Source: Flavobacterium sp. (GTDB lineage: Bacteria; Bacteroidota; Bacteroidia; Flavobacteriales; Flavobacteriaceae). Taken from it: DNA of 9,096 nucleotides. Within the stretch, counting starts at the first letter, position 1; the number at the start of each line of letters is the position of its first letter. The DNA is taken from NCBI GenBank assembly GCA_015478765.1, contig JADMKR010000264.1:1-9096 (forward strand), in the 5' to 3' direction. The notes under the pieces were generated by a model that did not search any database, had not been told where the DNA came from, and saw only the letters and a list, made by a program, of their open reading frames with translations. Made by a program: the position numbers and the translations under genes. Below, piece after piece: positions 6,388 to 9,096 of the stretch.

Positions 6388-6420
6388 AAAAAAGGCTATA
6401 CATTGTATAGTCTTTTTTTT
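6388..6420 (+). terminator. strong intrinsic terminator after lipoprotein gene
   Basis: GGCTATAC (6394-6401) pairs with GTATAGTC (6405-6412), with one G/T wobble, around the loop ATT. Six A precede the stem and eight T follow it. It starts 19 bases after the lipoprotein stop. The A-run pairs with the T-run, so the element could also work from the other strand. It separates the lipoprotein unit from the kinase gene. Confidence 0.9.
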
Positions 6421-6432
6421 GTCGTAGTTTTG
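6402..6432 (+). promoter_or_regulatory. Bacteroidota-type promoter for the TPR kinase
   Basis: ATTG (6402-6405) and TAGTTTTG (6425-6432) are separated by 19 bp, which fits the -33 TTG / -7 TAnnTTTG consensus and spacing of Bacteroidota sigma-A promoters. The predicted start near 6438-6440 leaves a leader of only about 7-9 bases before the TTG at 6447. The -33 element lies in the loop and first stem base of the terminator, so the two signals share DNA. Confidence 0.65.
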
Positions 6433-6446
6433 ACAAAAATCCCGAA

Positions 6447-8459
6447 TTGAAACAGTTTAACCTACTACTGTTCATATTTCTGATGGGGTGCTTTACCTCA
6501 TGTACGGATAAAAGAGCCAATCTTCCCCCGGATTCTTCTTTTTTATCTCCTGAATATGTTGCCTTGGCGACCCAGGATAAAATTGCCTATTTAGACTCAC
6601 TTACAGTTTGTTGCGTTCCGAAAGTTAATGATACATTGACGCGGAATATACTATTTAAAATATCCTCCGAATATTTTAATCTTGCCGAAAACGAAAAGTC
6701 ACTCAAGATCAATAATAAACTTCTTTCATTGTCAATTCAGGCTGGTGATACGCTGGCAATGGCCAAGTCATATTATTATAAAGCCGATAACTTTGGATTT
6801 TCGCGGAAGGACAGTGCCTATTATTATTATTTGCAGGCCGAAAAATTTTATAATTACCTTGACGACGCTGAGCAGACCGCGCTGATGCGGTTCAACAAAG
6901 CTGTTTTATTATTTTACGAAGGCAACCATGTCGAGAGCGAGATCGAATTGTCGAACGCACTGAAAGTATTGGGCTCCCGTGGCGAAAAGAAATTACTCTT
7001 TGCTTGTTATAACCTGATGGGATCCAACTTCGAGAAACTTGAAGACTATGAAAATGCCATGAAGTATTATGTCTTGGCCGAAGAGATCCTGGCTGAGCTT
7101 GCCAGCGAAAATCAGGTGATTGACGAACGGAATAATTATGCTGTAGCATCGGCAGTAAATATTGCTTATGTCTTTGAAAGGACTGGCCAATACCAAAAAG
7201 CAATCGAAAAACTGGAAAATTTAATTACTCCCGAATTAAAAAAAACATGGCCTAAAGCGTATGCTGTCGCCGTCGGGAATCTTGCCTATGCGAAAATGAA
7301 AAAGGGCGACCTTACAAATGTTGAGAATCTACTTTTGCAATCGCTGGACGTGTCCCGCAAACATGACAAGGAAAATGCTCTTATATATAAACTCAACAAT
7401 TTGGGCGAATACTATGCCCTGAAAGGCGACACTTTGAAATCAGTGCGGTATTTGCGGCAGTCGCTTGACATTAGTGAAAGGACAAGTGCCGGCGAGGAGA
7501 TTAAAAATATACTAAAATTGCTGTCGCGAATGGACCCCGACCGTGACGCTGTATATAAGGAAAAATACATACGTTATACCGACAGCATGTATAAGAATCA
7601 GCGCGAAAACCGGAACAAATATGCGCGGATTGAATATGAAACTGCACGGGTGGAGCATCAGAATAAATTATTGACGACTACCAACCTGACCATAATATTC
7701 AGTTCGGTTTTGGTCATATTTCTACTACTTTCATTGCTTATCTACCGATATATATCAAGCCAAAAGCGCGAACTCGAATTTAAAAGGCAGCAGCAAATAG
7801 CCGACGAGGAACTCTTTTTATTGCTGAAGGAACATCAATTTCAAGTGACCCTTGCCAGGCAACACGAACAGAACAGAATTTCCAAAGAATTGCACGACGG
7901 AATCATGAACAGAATTTACGGTGTTCGGTTGCATCTGGATATGCTGAATGATCTGGACGACCCTGAGAGCAAGGCCAAACGACTAAAGTTTGTGGACATA
8001 TTGCAGGAAATTGAAAAGGAAGTCCGCCTCATATCACACGACCTGCAAATAGATATTTTACAGAACGAGTCCGATTATATATCATTGATAAACGATTTCA
8101 TTGCACAGCAGAATGGCATATCAAGAACCAAATTCGTATTCACGCACGACCCTCGCATTGCATGGGACGACATAAGCGGTCTGAAAAAAATCACCATTAA
8201 GCGGACACTGCAGGAAGCTATATTAAATGTGAATAAATACGCCGATGCATTAAATTGCCGGGTGAACATAGCTCAGAATGATTCGGAACTTCTGGTATCA
8301 ATCACCGATGACGGTAAAGGTTTCGATACATTGACGCAACGCGGCGGAATAGGTATAAAAAATCTGCGGTCGCGCGCTAAATCGGTTCATGGCCGACTTA
8401 TAATTGACAGCAAGATTGGATTTGGCACCACCATAGAACTACGAATGCCTATTAGTTGA
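6447..8459 (+). CDS. TPR sensor histidine kinase (HisKA_3 type)
   Basis: This 670-residue membrane kinase has an N-terminal signal (about 1-19) with cysteines at 15 and 19 that could serve as a lipobox. A periplasmic helical region with TPR-like repeats follows (about 70-350, e.g. YENAMKYYVLAEEIL at 201-215 and LKGDTLKSVRYLRQSLDIS at 325-343). A coiled stretch leads to one transmembrane segment near 412-433. In the cytoplasm a HisKA_3 dimerisation domain carries phospho-acceptor His483 (KELHDGIMNRIYG). The HATPase domain has an N-box around Glu590 and Asn594, G1 DDGKGF (621-626) and G2 GGIGIKNL (633-640). All catalytic motifs are intact. Kinases of this class signal to NarL-type regulators, and the one at 4438-5118 is the likely partner. 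The start is TTG at 6447, because the first in-frame ATG (6483) would destroy the signal sequence. Its 3' end overlaps the RmlD-like gene by 21 bp. Confidence 0.92.
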   Translation: MKQFNLLLFIFLMGCFTSCTDKRANLPPDSSFLSPEYVALATQDKIAYLDSLTVCCVPKVNDTLTRNILFKISSEYFNLAENEKSLKINNKLLSLSIQAGDTLAMAKSYYYKADNFGFSRKDSAYYYYLQAEKFYNYLDDAEQTALMRFNKAVLLFYEGNHVESEIELSNALKVLGSRGEKKLLFACYNLMGSNFEKLEDYENAMKYYVLAEEILAELASENQVIDERNNYAVASAVNIAYVFERTGQYQKAIEKLENLITPELKKTWPKAYAVAVGNLAYAKMKKGDLTNVENLLLQSLDVSRKHDKENALIYKLNNLGEYYALKGDTLKSVRYLRQSLDISERTSAGEEIKNILKLLSRMDPDRDAVYKEKYIRYTDSMYKNQRENRNKYARIEYETARVEHQNKLLTTTNLTIIFSSVLVIFLLLSLLIYRYISSQKRELEFKRQQQIADEELFLLLKEHQFQVTLARQHEQNRISKELHDGIMNRIYGVRLHLDMLNDLDDPESKAKRLKFVDILQEIEKEVRLISHDLQIDILQNESDYISLINDFIAQQNGISRTKFVFTHDPRIAWDDISGLKKITIKRTLQEAILNVNKYADALNCRVNIAQNDSELLVSITDDGKGFDTLTQRGGIGIKNLRSRAKSVHGRLIIDSKIGFGTTIELRMPIS

Positions 8460-9096
8460 TTGCATTTGCCCAGTAGTAACTACGTTTGCAAAATATTCAT
8501 CAAGTGCTTTATCTAACGATGGTAAAAGGTTTCCGCGCTCGCTGGTCATGGCAGTATATAGCGGCTGATGCGATGTCTGTGAACTCTGCTGAACAATTAA
8601 TTCGGGATCAAATCCTGCGCGCATAGCCGCGAATTTTGCCAGATCAAACCAGGATATAGCTTTATTGTTGCACAGATGCCAGATTCCATCTTCATCATCA
8701 ATCAGCAAATCCAGCGTGGCTGAAACAAGATGTGGTACATAAGTAGGCGAAACTACATCATTGGGGGCGGGGAAAGTTTCTCCCGATTCAATCGTTTTCA
8801 AAACATGATGAATAAAATTATGTACATCATGCGGACTAAAAAACGCACTTGTACGTATTATCAGAGCCGACGGGTTTAATTTCAAAACAGACTCTTCAGC
8901 ACGGACCTTACTTTTTCCGTAAACACTGCGCGGATTGGGAGCATCCGACTCTACATAGGGCTCCGATTTCATTCCGTCAAAGACAAGATCGGATGAAAAG
9001 GTCACGAATTTTATTTTTAGTTTTGTACAGATCTGCGCCAGCAGAGCCGGCCCTTCACTATTTTCCCGATAACATTTTTGTTCCTCTCTTTCGGCA
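8439..9096 (-). CDS. RmlD-like sugar-nucleotide reductase, partial (5' end outside window)
   Basis: The frame is open from the right edge to a TAG at 8439-8441, giving the C-terminal 218 residues. FVTFSSDLVFDG and the catalytic YxxxK of SVYGKSKVRAEE mark the RmlD_sub_bind branch of the extended short-chain dehydrogenases, which reduce dTDP-4-keto-sugars such as dTDP-4-dehydrorhamnose. The Rossmann GxxGxxG start is beyond the edge. A GTG at 9005 is not the true start: the codons before it (KCYRENSEGPALLAQICTKL) match the conserved helix that precedes the SSDLVFDG strand. The C-terminal SERGNLLPSLDKALDEYF resembles a subgroup in which this domain is sometimes fused behind a family 1 glycosidase-like domain, so the complete protein may be much longer than a plain RmlD. 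It is convergent with the kinase, overlapping it by 21 bp. Confidence 0.85.
   Translation of the reverse strand, partial: AEREEQKCYRENSEGPALLAQICTKLKIKFVTFSSDLVFDGMKSEPYVESDAPNPRSVYGKSKVRAEESVLKLNPSALIIRTSAFFSPHDVHNFIHHVLKTIESGETFPAPNDVVSPTYVPHLVSATLDLLIDDEDGIWHLCNNKAISWFDLAKFAAMRAGFDPELIVQQSSQTSHQPLYTAMTSERGNLLPSLDKALDEYFANVVTTGQMQSTNRHS

Noticed and set aside
9003..9005. GTG as start of the RmlD-like gene
   Set aside because: The frame stays open upstream to the window edge and the upstream residues match the conserved helix before the SSDLVFDG strand, so the gene is cut by the window.

Overview
The window looks like chromosome from a member of the Bacteroidota, most likely Flavobacteriia or a close relative. 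The AroB and proline dehydrogenase sequences are of the flavobacterial type. There is a short acidic lipoprotein and a sensor kinase with TPR repeats and a single transmembrane segment. Several starts are preceded by the Bacteroidota sigma-A -7 motif TAnnTTTG rather than by an E. coli-type promoter. Base composition, judged by eye, is mid-40s % G+C. I see no tRNA, rRNA, insertion sequence, integrase or CRISPR array.

Left part (1-2611): an unresolved gene end or gene start occupies about the first 200 bases. It is followed by aroB (3-dehydroquinate synthase, minus strand) and, divergent from it across 86 bp, a stand-alone proline dehydrogenase. These are housekeeping amino-acid metabolism genes.

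Middle and right part (2612-8459) looks like a signalling locus. An ABC exporter of the MsbA/multidrug type lies 41 bp downstream of a NarL-type response regulator on the minus strand. Divergent from that regulator is a LytTR-type DNA-binding protein whose receiver domain has serine in place of the phospho-acceptor aspartate. Next come a 254-bp spacer with a 36-bp near-perfect inverted repeat, a 68-residue lipoprotein, a strong intrinsic terminator, and a 670-residue TPR sensor histidine kinase of the HisKA_3 type. That kinase class normally signals to NarL-type regulators of the kind found at 4438-5118, so these two are the likely cognate pair, although other genes separate them. A 17-bp palindrome lies between the two divergent regulators and is a good operator candidate. 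Both the LytTR gene and the kinase gene appear to start at TTG.

Right edge (8439-9096): the C-terminal 218 residues of an RmlD-like sugar-nucleotide reductase (extended SDR family) are on the minus strand. Its 3' end overlaps the 3' end of the kinase by 21 bp and its 5' end lies outside the window.

Working model (inference): the TPR kinase senses an envelope or peptide cue and phosphorylates the NarL-type regulator, which acts on the exporter, on the divergent LytTR gene, or on both. The small lipoprotein is an output or possibly a ligand of the system.
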